Position numbers and translations under genes: made by a program. Source: CBDBUR01 sp965209065 (GTDB lineage: Bacteria > Pseudomonadota > Alphaproteobacteria > JAPOUT01 > G958296285). From it: a stretch of DNA of 64,000 nt. The notes beneath the pieces are model-generated. The model did no database searches, was not told where the DNA came from, and was given only the letters and a program-made list of their open reading frames with translations. Of this stretch, positions 1 through 8,997 are shown piece after piece. The stretch spans positions 868,001 through 932,000 of the forward strand of contig OZ242373.1 in assembly GCA_965209065.1 (NCBI GenBank), written 5' to 3'. Within the stretch, counting starts at the first letter, position 1; each line of letters starts with the position of its first letter.

Positions 1-587
1 AGCCCACGCTTCTTTAACATAGCTTGCGCGCCTTGTAGCACCTCTGTGCCGAAGTCGTCGTCTTGATAAAGAATGCCCGCCTTTTTAACCTTATGCTTTT
101 TCATCACATAACGCATGCCCACAGCGATTGTATCGTGATAGGGCGTGAGGTTGCTAAACTTGAGCGGGTGAAGCGGGTCAAATACATAGCGCGACGCAGT
201 AAAGGGCATTAAATGTAAAACCCCCTTCCGCAACACAAGCGGCATAGACGCTAGAACCGTCGGCGAACCCAAAGGCGAAACCATCGCGAAAATTTTATCC
301 CTGCTTAATAGCTTACGCGTTGCCAACACCGCCTTCTTGGGGTCGTAACCATTGTCCTCTACCTTGAGAACAATCTTGCGTCCGTGAATGCCGCCCTTGG
401 CATTCGCCTCTTCCACCGCAAGCACTAAGCCGTTGCGCACGCCCTCGCCCCACGCAACGAGAGGACCCGATAAATCTAAATGCGTGCCTAAAATTATTTC
501 TGTGTCACTTACTCCACGAACGCCTTGTTCCTTATCTCCACAAGCGGCTAAGAATAGTAAAGGCAGTGCTATTATAATATGTTTCAT
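1..587 (-). CDS. Branched-chain amino acid-type ABC transporter substrate-binding lipoprotein (partial, C-terminus cut by window edge)
   Basis: This is the N-terminal 195 residues of a periplasmic binding protein of the LivK type (type 1 periplasmic binding fold). The product starts MKHIIIALPLLFLAACGDKE, a lipoprotein signal peptide with lipobox LAAC. It then shows the family pattern: EIILGTHLDLSGP, a stretch around GVRNGLVLAVEEANAKGGI, and GRKIVLKVEDNGYDPKKA. A strong AGGAGG lies just upstream of the ATG at 587. It follows the acyl-CoA synthetase and livFGMH on the same strand, so it should capture ligand for that importer. The ligand is unknown. The downstream part of the gene lies outside the window. 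Confidence 0.9.
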   Translation of the reverse strand, partial: MKHIIIALPLLFLAACGDKEQGVRGVSDTEIILGTHLDLSGPLVAWGEGVRNGLVLAVEEANAKGGIHGRKIVLKVEDNGYDPKKAVLATRKLLSRDKIFAMVSPLGSPTVLASMPLVLRKGVLHLMPFTASRYVFDPLHPLKFSNLTPYHDTIAVGMRYVMKKHKVKKAGILYQDDDFGTEVLQGAQAMLKKRG

Positions 588-629
588 GTTTCCTCCTTAT
601 ATTGAAAGTTTTGATGCTAAAAATTTAGT

Positions 630-2444
630 TTAATACATTTCGTCAATGAGCGTTTTATATTTTTCACTCACAAAACTACGTTTAAGCTTACCCGTTGCGG
701 TAATCTCATCATCTTCGGGTAAAATCAGGCGGTCAATCAGCTTGAACGCCTTGATTTGCTCCACACGCGCGAACTCTTTATTGACCTTATCCACCTCGCT
801 TTTAATCAGCTCTATCACCTCCTTCGCCGCACAGAGGCTGGCGAAATCGCTAAAGGGAATGCGCTCGTCCTGCGCGAACTTGGAGACATTGTCTTGGTCT
901 ATCATAATCAAGGCAGACAGAAATTTGCGCTTGTCGCCTATCACCACCGCATCTTGAATGTAGGGGCTGAACTTTAAGCCGTTTTCAATCTCAGAAGGCG
1001 TGATGTTCTTGCCGCCCGCCGTGATGATAATATCTTTCTTGCGCCCAGTGATTTTTATCCAGCCCTCGTTATCAATGAAGCCGATGTCGCCCGAATGAAG
1101 CCAGCCGTCAATAATTGTCTCCGCCGTCTTTTCGGGCTGATTCCAGTAGCCCTTGAAAATATGTGGTCCCTTCGTGAGTATCTCGCCATCGGCGGCAAGC
1201 TTGAGCTCTGTGTTGGGAACGACCTTGCCGACCGAGCCATACTTATAACTGCCCATCGGGTAGGGCAAGGTCGCAAGACCCGACGTCTCCGTTTGACCAT
1301 ACCCCTCCGCCATGTAAATGCCTAAAGCGTAATACCAGCCAATCAAATCAGGCGCAATCGGAGCGGCACCCGAAAAAGCAAAGCTGCAATCCCCTATGCC
1401 AAGCATCCGCTTGATGTTCTTAAAAACGAAAAAGTCCGCCGCCTTAAATTGCCATTCCAGCCATCGCGATACCTCTTCCCCTTCCATCTTTTTATCGCCA
1501 TAGCGCTTGCCTATTTTCATCGCCACGTGATAGGCAGCCTTCTCCAAAAAAGTTGCGTCCTTCAGCATAATCACCACCGAAGAATAAAACTTCTCCCAGA
1601 TGCGCGGCACCGCGAAAAAAGCAGTCGGCGAAACCTCACGCAAATTGTCTATCGCACTATCCGCGTCCTCCGCGAAATAAACCGTATGGCCGGTAGAAAG
1701 CTGCGTGAAAGTGGTGAACATACGCTCGGCAATATGGCACAAGGGCAGAAAAGCCAGCGTGCGCTCCGTCTCATCGTAGGGCAGAACCTCCTTATTGTTT
1801 CTTAACTGAAACAAAACATTGCTATGCGTTATCATCGCGCCTTTGGGCGGTCCGGTTGTGCCAGAGGTATAAACCAAAAGAGCTATATCCTCAGGCTTGG
1901 TGCTGCGCACGCGCTCGGCAAAGAGAGTCGGCTGCTTGCGTTCCTCCTCGCGCCCTAGTTCAATGAAATCATCAAAACTTAAAATGCCCTCGTCTTTGAG
2001 GTGGTGCAGACCCTCCATATCAAAAACGATAATTTTTTCTAAACTTGGAATTTTATCGCGCACCTCTAGTAATTTATCAAGCTGCTCGTCATTCTCGGCG
2101 AAATAAAATTTTGCTTGGCAGTCGTTCATAATATATTCAATTTGCGCCGGCGCATCGGTTGGATAAATGCCAAAGCTAACACCGCCAATACCCATCGTGC
2201 CCAAATCTACAAACAACCACTGCGGACAAACATCAGACACTATCGCCACGCGCTCGCCCTCTTTTAACCCCAGCTTCATCAAAGCCAAGCCGCACCATGT
2301 CGCATAGTTGCCGTAATCCTCCCAGCTATAACTCTGCCAAATGCCGTAATCCTTGTCGCGCATCGCCACGCGCTTGCCAAAACGCTCCACGCGCTCTAGC
2401 AAAAGTTTTGGTATCGTGTCGCAATCCTCTTTTATTTCTAGCAT
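630..2444 (-). CDS. Long-chain acyl-CoA synthetase (AMP-forming)
   Basis: The 604-residue protein is an ANL-superfamily enzyme that activates a carboxylic acid with ATP and CoA. The AMP-binding P-loop YTSGTTGPPKG lies at about residues 192-202, followed by a GYGQTETSG motif and the C-terminal hinge region with GRKKDIIITAGGKNI. Its length and overall pattern fit the FadD15/bubblegum-like long-chain group. I place the start at the ATG at 2444, which overlaps the livF stop codon as TAATG. A TTG three codons upstream is also open. It sits inside a liv-type transporter cluster, between livF and the binding protein, which suggests that the imported substrate is an acid activated on entry. The substrate is not determined. 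Confidence 0.9.
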   Translation of the reverse strand: MLEIKEDCDTIPKLLLERVERFGKRVAMRDKDYGIWQSYSWEDYGNYATWCGLALMKLGLKEGERVAIVSDVCPQWLFVDLGTMGIGGVSFGIYPTDAPAQIEYIMNDCQAKFYFAENDEQLDKLLEVRDKIPSLEKIIVFDMEGLHHLKDEGILSFDDFIELGREEERKQPTLFAERVRSTKPEDIALLVYTSGTTGPPKGAMITHSNVLFQLRNNKEVLPYDETERTLAFLPLCHIAERMFTTFTQLSTGHTVYFAEDADSAIDNLREVSPTAFFAVPRIWEKFYSSVVIMLKDATFLEKAAYHVAMKIGKRYGDKKMEGEEVSRWLEWQFKAADFFVFKNIKRMLGIGDCSFAFSGAAPIAPDLIGWYYALGIYMAEGYGQTETSGLATLPYPMGSYKYGSVGKVVPNTELKLAADGEILTKGPHIFKGYWNQPEKTAETIIDGWLHSGDIGFIDNEGWIKITGRKKDIIITAGGKNITPSEIENGLKFSPYIQDAVVIGDKRKFLSALIMIDQDNVSKFAQDERIPFSDFASLCAAKEVIELIKSEVDKVNKEFARVEQIKAFKLIDRLILPEDDEITATGKLKRSFVSEKYKTLIDEMY

Positions 2445-3205
2445 TAGCCCCAACCCTTTCTGCGTTTCCAGCGCTTCTCCTCGCGCTGCTGGTTGCCCGT
2501 TAAACCTAAATAAAATTCCTTTATGTCATCATCTTCCATCAGCGCCGCACAATCATCATCAAGCACGATACGACCATTCTCTATAACGAACCCATGCTCC
2601 GCCGTCTTGAGCGCCATGTTCGCATTTTGCTCCACGAGCAAAATGGTCGTGCCGTCCGCGTTTATTCTTTTTATTATAGCAAAAATCTCCTTCACCAAAA
2701 TAGGCGAAAGCCCTAAAGACGGCTCATCAAGCAACAAGAGCTTCGGGCGACACATCAAGGCGCGACCTATCGCCAGCATCTGCTGCTCCCCGCCCGAAAG
2801 CTGACCCGCCGCTTGCCGCCGACGCTCTAGCAAAATCGGAAAATAATCGTAAATCCGCGCCATATCCTCCTTGAAATGACCGCCGCGCCGCGTGTAAGCT
2901 CCCATCTTGAGATTGTCCTCTATCGACAAAAAAGGAAAAACCTCGCGCCCCTCAGGCACATGCGCGATGCCTAAACGAACAATCCGCGCGGGGTCGAGAC
3001 CGGTAATATCCTCGCCTTGAAAAAACACCTCCCCCTTTCGCGGTTCAATGATGCCCGAAATGGTTTTAAGTATGGTCGTCTTGCCCGCGCCATTCGAGCC
3101 AAGCAAGGTCGCTATCTTGCCCTCCTTGACCGCCAAGCTTATCCCGCGCACCGCCATCACCGGACCATAAAAAGTTTCAACATTCTTTAACTCAAGCAGC
3201 ATCAT
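2444..3205 (-). CDS. livF: LivF-type ABC transporter ATP-binding protein
   Basis: This is one of two ATPases of a branched-chain amino acid-type (HAAT family) importer. It has Walker A GSNGAGKTT, the signature LSGGEQQML, and Walker B LLLLDEPSLGLSP followed by an H-loop-region sequence beginning LLVEQN. The C-terminus carries a short basic extension, ending KRWKRRKGWG, beyond the usual LivF end. Two ATG codons stand in tandem at 3205 and 3202. GGGAGG lies only 2 bases before the first, so the second may be used. It overlaps livG by 14 bases and the downstream acyl-CoA synthetase by one base. Confidence 0.93.
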   Translation of the reverse strand: MMLLELKNVETFYGPVMAVRGISLAVKEGKIATLLGSNGAGKTTILKTISGIIEPRKGEVFFQGEDITGLDPARIVRLGIAHVPEGREVFPFLSIEDNLKMGAYTRRGGHFKEDMARIYDYFPILLERRRQAAGQLSGGEQQMLAIGRALMCRPKLLLLDEPSLGLSPILVKEIFAIIKRINADGTTILLVEQNANMALKTAEHGFVIENGRIVLDDDCAALMEDDDIKEFYLGLTGNQQREEKRWKRRKGWG

Positions 3206-3962
3206 CGCCTCCCAAATAGGCTTGAACCACTTCGCGATGACTCTGCACCGAAAGCGCGTCTCCGGTCGTTATCACTTGACCTCTATTGATTGCGATGACC
3301 CTGTCGGAAACCGCATTCACTAACTTCATATCGTGCTCGATAATAATAATTGTAATGTTTAGCAAATCGCGAATGTCTTTAATCCAAAATTGCATGTCCA
3401 AAGTTTCTTCGGGGTTCAAACCCGATGAAGGCTCATCAAGCAAAATGAGCTTAGGCTCTAACGCCAGCGCGCGCGCCAACTCCACCACCTTGCGAACGCC
3501 ATAAGGCAGTTCCGCTATGCGCTTATCGCGCCACGAAGCGAGATGTAAAAAATCTATTATCTCCTCCACCGCACGCCGATGCGCGACCTCCCCCTTGCGC
3601 TGCGCTTGCGAAAAAAGAAACTGATGCCAAATGCTTGTTGGGTTATGGATATGCCGACCGAGCAAAATGTTTTCTAACACACTCGCACCTTCAAACAGCT
3701 CTATGTTTTGGAACGTGCGCGCGATGCCTAACCGCGCAATAGCATGCGGCGCAACCTGCGCTAAGTTTTTATCCTCAAAAAACATCGCACCCGAACTGGC
3801 ATCATAAAGGCGACTGATGAGATTGAATATCGTGCTTTTGCCAGCACCATTGGGGCCAATAATCGTAAAAATTTCGTTTGGCTCAACCGAAAAACTAACA
3901 TCTTCCAAAGCCACAACCCCGCCAAAGCGCATCGTTATATTTTCACACCGAAATAAACTCAT
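3192..3962 (-). CDS. livG: LivG-type ABC transporter ATP-binding protein
   Basis: This 256-residue ATPase is the second nucleotide-binding subunit of the HAAT importer. It contains Walker A GPNGAGKST, the C-loop region LPYGVRKVVELARAL, Walker B LILLDEPSSGLNPEE and H-loop IIEHDMKLV. The signature LPYGVRK is the divergent form seen in LivG proteins. It overlaps livM by four bases and livF by 14 bases, so the five transporter and synthetase genes are probably translationally coupled. Confidence 0.93.
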   Translation of the reverse strand: MSLFRCENITMRFGGVVALEDVSFSVEPNEIFTIIGPNGAGKSTIFNLISRLYDASSGAMFFEDKNLAQVAPHAIARLGIARTFQNIELFEGASVLENILLGRHIHNPTSIWHQFLFSQAQRKGEVAHRRAVEEIIDFLHLASWRDKRIAELPYGVRKVVELARALALEPKLILLDEPSSGLNPEETLDMQFWIKDIRDLLNITIIIIEHDMKLVNAVSDRVIAINRGQVITTGDALSVQSHREVVQAYLGGDDAA

Positions 3963-5206
3963 TGGTTGCGCTCGCTTGCCATATAACTGCGCTGCCGCGT
4001 GAAAGAACCCTTGCGATAGAGCGGAAACAAATCAAAATAGGCTTTTATCTTCACCCACCTGCCGTAAATACCCAGCGGCTCGAACAAAACAAAGAGAATA
4101 ATAATCGCGCCAAAGAGCAGCCCCTCTAATCCGGTTTTCTCTGCCACCGCGGCGGGCAACATCTCCCTGAACTCGGAAATCCACTGCGGCAAGATAACAA
4201 GAAAGATAGCGCCAAACACCGCCCCGTGTAGCGACGTCAAGCCGCCCACAATGATGATGATAAGCAAGTTGATAGACAGAAAAATCGTAAAGGCTTCGGG
4301 CGTTATCGTGAAAAGCATGTGCGCGTAAAGCGCACCCGCTAACCCCGCGAAAGCAGCCGAAATCGCGAAGGCAGTCGTCTTCACGCGCGCCGCGCTTATC
4401 CCCATAGACTGCGCGGCAATCTCAGAATCGCGCACCGCTATACACGCCCTGCCAAAAGCCGACCGCTTGATGTTTAATGCCACCAATAAACTCACGCCAA
4501 ACAAAAATAAGGCAAAATAATAAAAAGCAACATCGCCCTCTAACGAAAACTTCCAAAAAGGCAACACAACTTCAGGATACTCCAAGCGCGTGCCGTGATT
4601 GCCTCCGGTCACACTCTCCCAGCGCACCAGCACCTCCTCCACGATGAAGGCAAAAGCGTAAGTCGCAAAAGCGAGATAGACCCCCTTCACGCGCAGAGCA
4701 GGCAAGCCTATCACCACGCCCAAAGCCGCCGACAAAATAACCGCCGCCGGTAAGGAAACGAAAATCCCAAACCCCATATTCTGTAAAATAGCGTGGGTGT
4801 AAGCGCCCGATGCCATGAAAGCCGCATGCCCTAAAGAAATCTGCCCGGTCCAGCCCAAGAGCACAACCAAACCAACACCCGCGATGCCGTAAATCAATAT
4901 AAAAATCATTTGCCCCAAACTATAATCATCAAGCAAAAAGGGCGCGGACAAAATCGCAATCGACAAAAGCCCATACCAAAAAGCACCACTACCACCCTCG
5001 CCCATTTTGTTTTTGCGAAATAATAACACACCGAAAAGCGCCATATACAATAGGCTCGCTACGATTAAAACTTGCTGCGGCAAAAAAGAATAAGCGACCG
5101 CTAACCACGCAACATAAAACCCCGTGCCCAAAAAGAACAACCGCTCGCCGCCAAACTTAAACAAGCGAATGTCCTGCAAGTAATCCGTCTTTAACAAAAT
5201 ACGCAT
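3959..5206 (-). CDS. livM: LivM-type ABC transporter permease
   Basis: This is a 415-residue inner-membrane permease of the branched-chain amino acid importer type. It is largely hydrophobic with about ten predicted membrane segments. It has the family landmarks LLGWTGQISLGHAAFMASGAY and GLPALRVKGVYLAFATYAFAF, plus the EAA-like loop FGRACIAVRDSEIAAQSMGI that contacts the ATPases. The N-terminus has about 100 residues with extra membrane segments before the canonical core. The stop of livH and the start of livM share one base at 5206. Confidence 0.93.
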   Translation of the reverse strand: MRILLKTDYLQDIRLFKFGGERLFFLGTGFYVAWLAVAYSFLPQQVLIVASLLYMALFGVLLFRKNKMGEGGSGAFWYGLLSIAILSAPFLLDDYSLGQMIFILIYGIAGVGLVVLLGWTGQISLGHAAFMASGAYTHAILQNMGFGIFVSLPAAVILSAALGVVIGLPALRVKGVYLAFATYAFAFIVEEVLVRWESVTGGNHGTRLEYPEVVLPFWKFSLEGDVAFYYFALFLFGVSLLVALNIKRSAFGRACIAVRDSEIAAQSMGISAARVKTTAFAISAAFAGLAGALYAHMLFTITPEAFTIFLSINLLIIIIVGGLTSLHGAVFGAIFLVILPQWISEFREMLPAAVAEKTGLEGLLFGAIIILFVLFEPLGIYGRWVKIKAYFDLFPLYRKGSFTRQRSYMASERNQ

Positions 5207-6207
5207 TATACTTTTTTCCTCACTTCCTCGCCGAAAATGCCCTCAGGGCGAATAAATAAAACCAGCAGCAATAAAATATAAGCCGCCGTATCCTTGAAAC
5301 CTTCAGGTAAATAAAAACCCGCAAGCGCCTCGCTTACGCCGATGATAAGCCCGCCAACCACCGCGCCCGGTAAAGAACCAAACCCGCCAACCACCGCCGC
5401 CGCAAACGACTTGAAAACCAAAAAACCCATCTGCGTATGCACAAAAGCAATCGGTGCGACCAAAAGCCCCGCAACCCCCGCGCTCGCCGCCGATAAAGCC
5501 CAGATGCTCGTGAAAATAAACCCAACCGGTATGCCCATATAATAAGCCGCAAGCTGATTCTCACTCACCGCCTGCATCGCTATGCCGAGCTTCGTTCTTT
5601 GGAAAAATAAATAAAGCACAGCGCACATAATTATCGTGACAACAATCACAACCACATGCTCTTGGCTTATCACCGCCGCACCCAAAGAAAAAACCTTGTC
5701 CGCCCACGGAGTCGCAATCGTATAAGTATCCGTGCCCCAGCCCGGCGTCATACCCACCGAAGCGCGCATCACAAAACCTAAACCTAAAGTCGCCATCACA
5801 ATCGTAAATGCCGCCTCGCCAACCAGAGGGCGAATTATCACCCGCTCAATTAAAATGCCAATCACCGCAGACGCACTCGCCGCTATCAAAAATGCAAGCC
5901 ACCACGACAAGCCCCACAGACTTATCGCGCTAAAAGCAAAAAACGCGCCTATCATCAGCAGCTCGCCTTGCGCGAAGTTAATCGTTTCGGTCGCTTTGTA
6001 AATCAAAACCAAGCCCAGAGCAATCAGCGCATAAACACAGCCATTCGCAATGCCGCTGACGATTTGCTGAAAGTAAAGCCCAAGCTCAAACTCTAGCAGA
6101 CCCGTCGGCACCAGCAAAAACGGCGAGCTCAACAGCACCAATACGCCGCCCGAAACCGCCAGCCATAAAGTGCCGAAAAATTTATCTTTTAATGTTTCTC
6201 CACCCAT
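5206..6207 (-). CDS. livH: LivH-type ABC transporter permease
   Basis: This 333-residue permease pairs with LivM. Typical LivH motifs are NGCVYALIALGLVLIYKATE, INFAQGELLMIGAF, and an EAA-like loop with FQRTKLGIAMQAVSENQLAA. It is the first gene of the minus-strand cluster livH-livM-livG-livF-acyl-CoA synthetase-binding protein. GAGGGAGGGG lies just upstream of the ATG. It diverges from the metallo-hydrolase at 6275 across 67 bases, which should hold the promoter for the whole cluster. Confidence 0.93.
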   Translation of the reverse strand: MGGETLKDKFFGTLWLAVSGGVLVLLSSPFLLVPTGLLEFELGLYFQQIVSGIANGCVYALIALGLVLIYKATETINFAQGELLMIGAFFAFSAISLWGLSWWLAFLIAASASAVIGILIERVIIRPLVGEAAFTIVMATLGLGFVMRASVGMTPGWGTDTYTIATPWADKVFSLGAAVISQEHVVVIVVTIIMCAVLYLFFQRTKLGIAMQAVSENQLAAYYMGIPVGFIFTSIWALSAASAGVAGLLVAPIAFVHTQMGFLVFKSFAAAVVGGFGSLPGAVVGGLIIGVSEALAGFYLPEGFKDTAAYILLLLVLFIRPEGIFGEEVRKKV

Positions 6208-6274
6208 ATTTTCCCCTCCCTCTTATAACACAAAAAACACCCACGATAATAACCTAATATGATACCCTAGCAAA

Positions 6275-7177
6275 ATGAACGTAGAATACGGCAAGAGCGT
6301 CCAGCTTTCTCCTTTGGTGCGGCGGGTGGTCGCGCACAACCCTAGCCCCTTTACTTTTATGGGAACCAATACCTATATTATCGGCGCGGGCAAGGAGGTG
6401 ATGGTGCTTGACCCCGGTCCTCTGCTTGACGCGCACCTTGCCGCGATTGAGGCGGCGGTCGGCGAGGCGAAGGTGAGCCATATCCTCATTACCCATACCC
6501 ATAGCGACCACTCTCCGCTTGCCGCACCGCTGAAAGAAAAGACCGGCGCGAAAACCTATGCCTTCGGCGAGCACGGCTCTGGGCGGTTGCTGAACGACCA
6601 AAACAAAGACGGCGCGGTTAAAATAGAAGAAGGCGGCGATATGGATTTCGTCCCCGATGTGCGCGTTAAGCATTTAGATAAAATTGCTGGCGATGGCTTT
6701 ACGATAGAGTGCGTTTGGACTCCGGGTCATACGTCTAATCATATTTGTTTTGGGCTGCTGGAGGAGAAGGCTCTGTTTAGTGGCGACCACATTATGGGCT
6801 GGGCTACGAGCGTTGTCGTTCCGCCTGACGGCAATATGCGCGAATATATGGAGTCGCTTGCGCTGCTATTAAAGCGCGATGAAAAAATTTACTACTCTGC
6901 CCATGGTGAAGTTATTGATAAACCGCGCGCGCTGGTGCGAGGCTTCATCAACCATCGCAAGCAACGCGAAGCCTCTATTCGTAAATGCTTGGGCGAGGGC
7001 TTTAGCGATATTGCCGAAATGGTTAAAGTGATTTACAAAAATATCGATAAGCGGTTGCACCCCGCCGCCGCTATGTCGATGCTTGCGCATTTACAATTTA
7101 TGGAAGAGAAAGGCGAAGTGCGCGCTTCGGGCAACTCCTCGCTTAAAAGCAAATGGCAAATTAGCCGCGCCACTTAA
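6275..7177 (+). CDS. MBL-fold metallo-hydrolase (LACTB2-like)
   Basis: This 300-residue protein has the metallo-beta-lactamase fold. The zinc-binding motif is THTHSDHSP, with later ligands in TPGHTSNH, FSGDHIMGW and the histidine of YSAHGEVID. The C-terminal part (HRKQREASIRKCLGEGFSDIAEMV and onward) matches the winged-helix extension of LACTB2-type nucleases and hydrolases. The substrate is unknown. There is no clear ribosome-binding site. A TATGAT element lies 11 bases before the ATG, so the leader would be very short. Its TAA stop overlaps the stop of the convergent DUF4268 gene on a shared TTAA. Confidence 0.85.
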   Translation: MNVEYGKSVQLSPLVRRVVAHNPSPFTFMGTNTYIIGAGKEVMVLDPGPLLDAHLAAIEAAVGEAKVSHILITHTHSDHSPLAAPLKEKTGAKTYAFGEHGSGRLLNDQNKDGAVKIEEGGDMDFVPDVRVKHLDKIAGDGFTIECVWTPGHTSNHICFGLLEEKALFSGDHIMGWATSVVVPPDGNMREYMESLALLLKRDEKIYYSAHGEVIDKPRALVRGFINHRKQREASIRKCLGEGFSDIAEMVKVIYKNIDKRLHPAAAMSMLAHLQFMEEKGEVRASGNSSLKSKWQISRAT

Positions 7178-8145
7178 AGCTTATCAATATGAGGTCTTAA
7201 TACTTTTTGGAGTTCTTTAGCTTTCTCAATTATTTCTTTTTGTGCTTGAGCCCATTCAGTCGGCGGCGAATTAACCCCAACGCCTTTCCTAGAATAAAGA
7301 ATCCTTCGTCTGCCCGTCTTCTTACCTTCTTTTATATCTATCCATTCTAACGGCTCACCAAAAGCACTTTCTATTTCTTGTTTTTTTGCTTCTAATGCTT
7401 GATATTGTTTTTTCATATCATTCTTTCTTCCACCAAGGGCAAACTCAATACGAAAAGCTTCGTTTTTAACAACATAATAAAACCGAAGCCCTCCCTTGCG
7501 TGTTCGTGCCGTAGAATATTTCGGGTCGTGAGGCTCAAATCTATGATTAAAATCATAGGTATAACTTTCTTTATGCTCGTCTAACGCCCATAAATTTTGC
7601 CACCATTGACGACAAGCTTCTATCGTTTTACTACTACCAGAATCTAGATTTTTCCTAACACCTTGCACTTTTCTCTCAAGGGGTTCAGCAATAAGTGTGA
7701 GTATCGGGGCGTAAGGGCTGTTGCCTATGCTAACAACTTCTAGCTTAACGAGATAAAAATTAACATCATTTGTTTCATTAAGCCAATTAACTGCTTCAAT
7801 ATGTTCTGGTTTTGCATGCTCCACAATCCAAATTGCGGTGTCCGCTTTAAGACTTGCTAAATAGGCTATTAATTGTCCTAAATGTTTATGGTCGCTATCA
7901 CCAAATTGGTTTTCAATAACCACTTCCCTTACATCTTCATCCTCCTCTCCCTCCTCTAAATCAGCTAACAAATCAACTTTCATACCAGAGCCTGTGCCTA
8001 CTTCTCGTCTTGGATTAAAAATATCTAAATCAAGCGCATCACTAAGAATACCTATATTCTTTTGAAGATAGGAAGAGAAATTTAATTCCAAATGCCAAAC
8101 CTCTCTTGCGCCCACGAATGTCGGATTCTCAATTTTATTTTCCAT
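7174..8145 (-). CDS. DUF4268 domain protein with PD-(D/E)XK nuclease-like N-terminus
   Basis: The 323-residue protein has two parts. The N-terminal half shows a nuclease-like core: an aspartate at about residue 58 (KVDLLAD), then VVIENQFGDSDHKHLGQL at about 75-92, a D...ExQ variant of the PD-(D/E)XK signature. The C-terminal half, with FYYVVKNEAFRIEFALGGRK and a long helix, matches DUF4268. Such proteins are found scattered in accessory regions and their function is not established. The gene is more AT-rich than its neighbours, suggesting acquisition. Its ATG directly abuts the stop codon of the DUF1499 gene, so it may be co-transcribed. Nuclease activity is inference. Confidence 0.75.
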   Translation of the reverse strand: MENKIENPTFVGAREVWHLELNFSSYLQKNIGILSDALDLDIFNPRREVGTGSGMKVDLLADLEEGEEDEDVREVVIENQFGDSDHKHLGQLIAYLASLKADTAIWIVEHAKPEHIEAVNWLNETNDVNFYLVKLEVVSIGNSPYAPILTLIAEPLERKVQGVRKNLDSGSSKTIEACRQWWQNLWALDEHKESYTYDFNHRFEPHDPKYSTARTRKGGLRFYYVVKNEAFRIEFALGGRKNDMKKQYQALEAKKQEIESAFGEPLEWIDIKEGKKTGRRRILYSRKGVGVNSPPTEWAQAQKEIIEKAKELQKVLRPHIDKL

Positions 8146-8988
8146 TTATTTTTTTCTTTTTGCTTTTCGTGTCGCGCGGACTTTTTGTTTTAGCTCGGCG
8201 AGGAAATCCTCAATGCGCGCGGCGTTCTTACCCAAATCGCTAACACCAAAACGAGATACCGACCGCATATCGACCAAAACCGAAGTCGAGCGCTTATTTC
8301 TTTTCGTGCCAATACGAATGACAACATCATCTTTGAAGCCCATAAAGAAACTTGACGCGACCGCCTCTATCGTGCGCTTTTTAGGATTGGTCGCAACAAC
8401 CTCCCAGCCACGCGCATGGGCTAAATCACGCGCCGCCTCGAACACTTTGGCGGGGTGAGTGCGCTTCCCGCGCAAACGTAAAGTCCTCACTTGGGGATAG
8501 GCTTTGCGTTGAGCCTTGCTTAACCCCTTTTCCTTGCGCGCTAACGAATTGGCGTTCTCCGCACGTAAAGGCACAACCGCAACAAAACCAGGCGGGTTTC
8601 TTAAATCGGTTGAAATATCGTGAATGCGAGGCGCTTGCCACCCCGATGCCATCGTAATTATCGGCACCGACAAAATAAGCCCCCACGCAATTACCGAAAA
8701 AGCAGCATAACGCGCACCACCACGCAGAAGCTCGCCAAGCCCGCCGACAAAACCCAGCAACATAAATAATATGCCGATTCCCAAAAACTGAAAACTTAAT
8801 GGGTAAATTTCTAAACGACTAAAAATAATACCCAATATGGTTAGTATAAACCCTATATTGGCTAAGGTGTCGGTGATGACGTAAATTTTCTTGCCTAAAG
8901 GCAACTGCATAAAAAATGCCCTCGGTGACGAAAAAAAACCTTTTATATCTGAGACCATCTCGTCCCAAGCTAACTTAAAAAAATTCAT
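8146..8988 (-). CDS. DUF1499 family membrane protein
   Basis: The 280-residue protein begins with a soluble segment, then has about three hydrophobic membrane segments (residues ~35-120). It ends with a soluble domain typical of DUF1499: the region HPAKVFEAARDLAHARGWEVV, then KKRTIEAVASSFFMGFKDDVVIRI, and a final SVSRFGVSDLGKNAARIEDFL. The function of DUF1499 is unknown. A clear AGGAGG precedes the ATG. It starts 9 bases after the acyl-CoA ligase stop codon, implying one transcript with that gene and DUF4268. Confidence 0.8.
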   Translation of the reverse strand: MNFFKLAWDEMVSDIKGFFSSPRAFFMQLPLGKKIYVITDTLANIGFILTILGIIFSRLEIYPLSFQFLGIGILFMLLGFVGGLGELLRGGARYAAFSVIAWGLILSVPIITMASGWQAPRIHDISTDLRNPPGFVAVVPLRAENANSLARKEKGLSKAQRKAYPQVRTLRLRGKRTHPAKVFEAARDLAHARGWEVVATNPKKRTIEAVASSFFMGFKDDVVIRIGTKRNKRSTSVLVDMRSVSRFGVSDLGKNAARIEDFLAELKQKVRATRKAKRKK

Positions 8989-8997
8989 ACTTACCTC

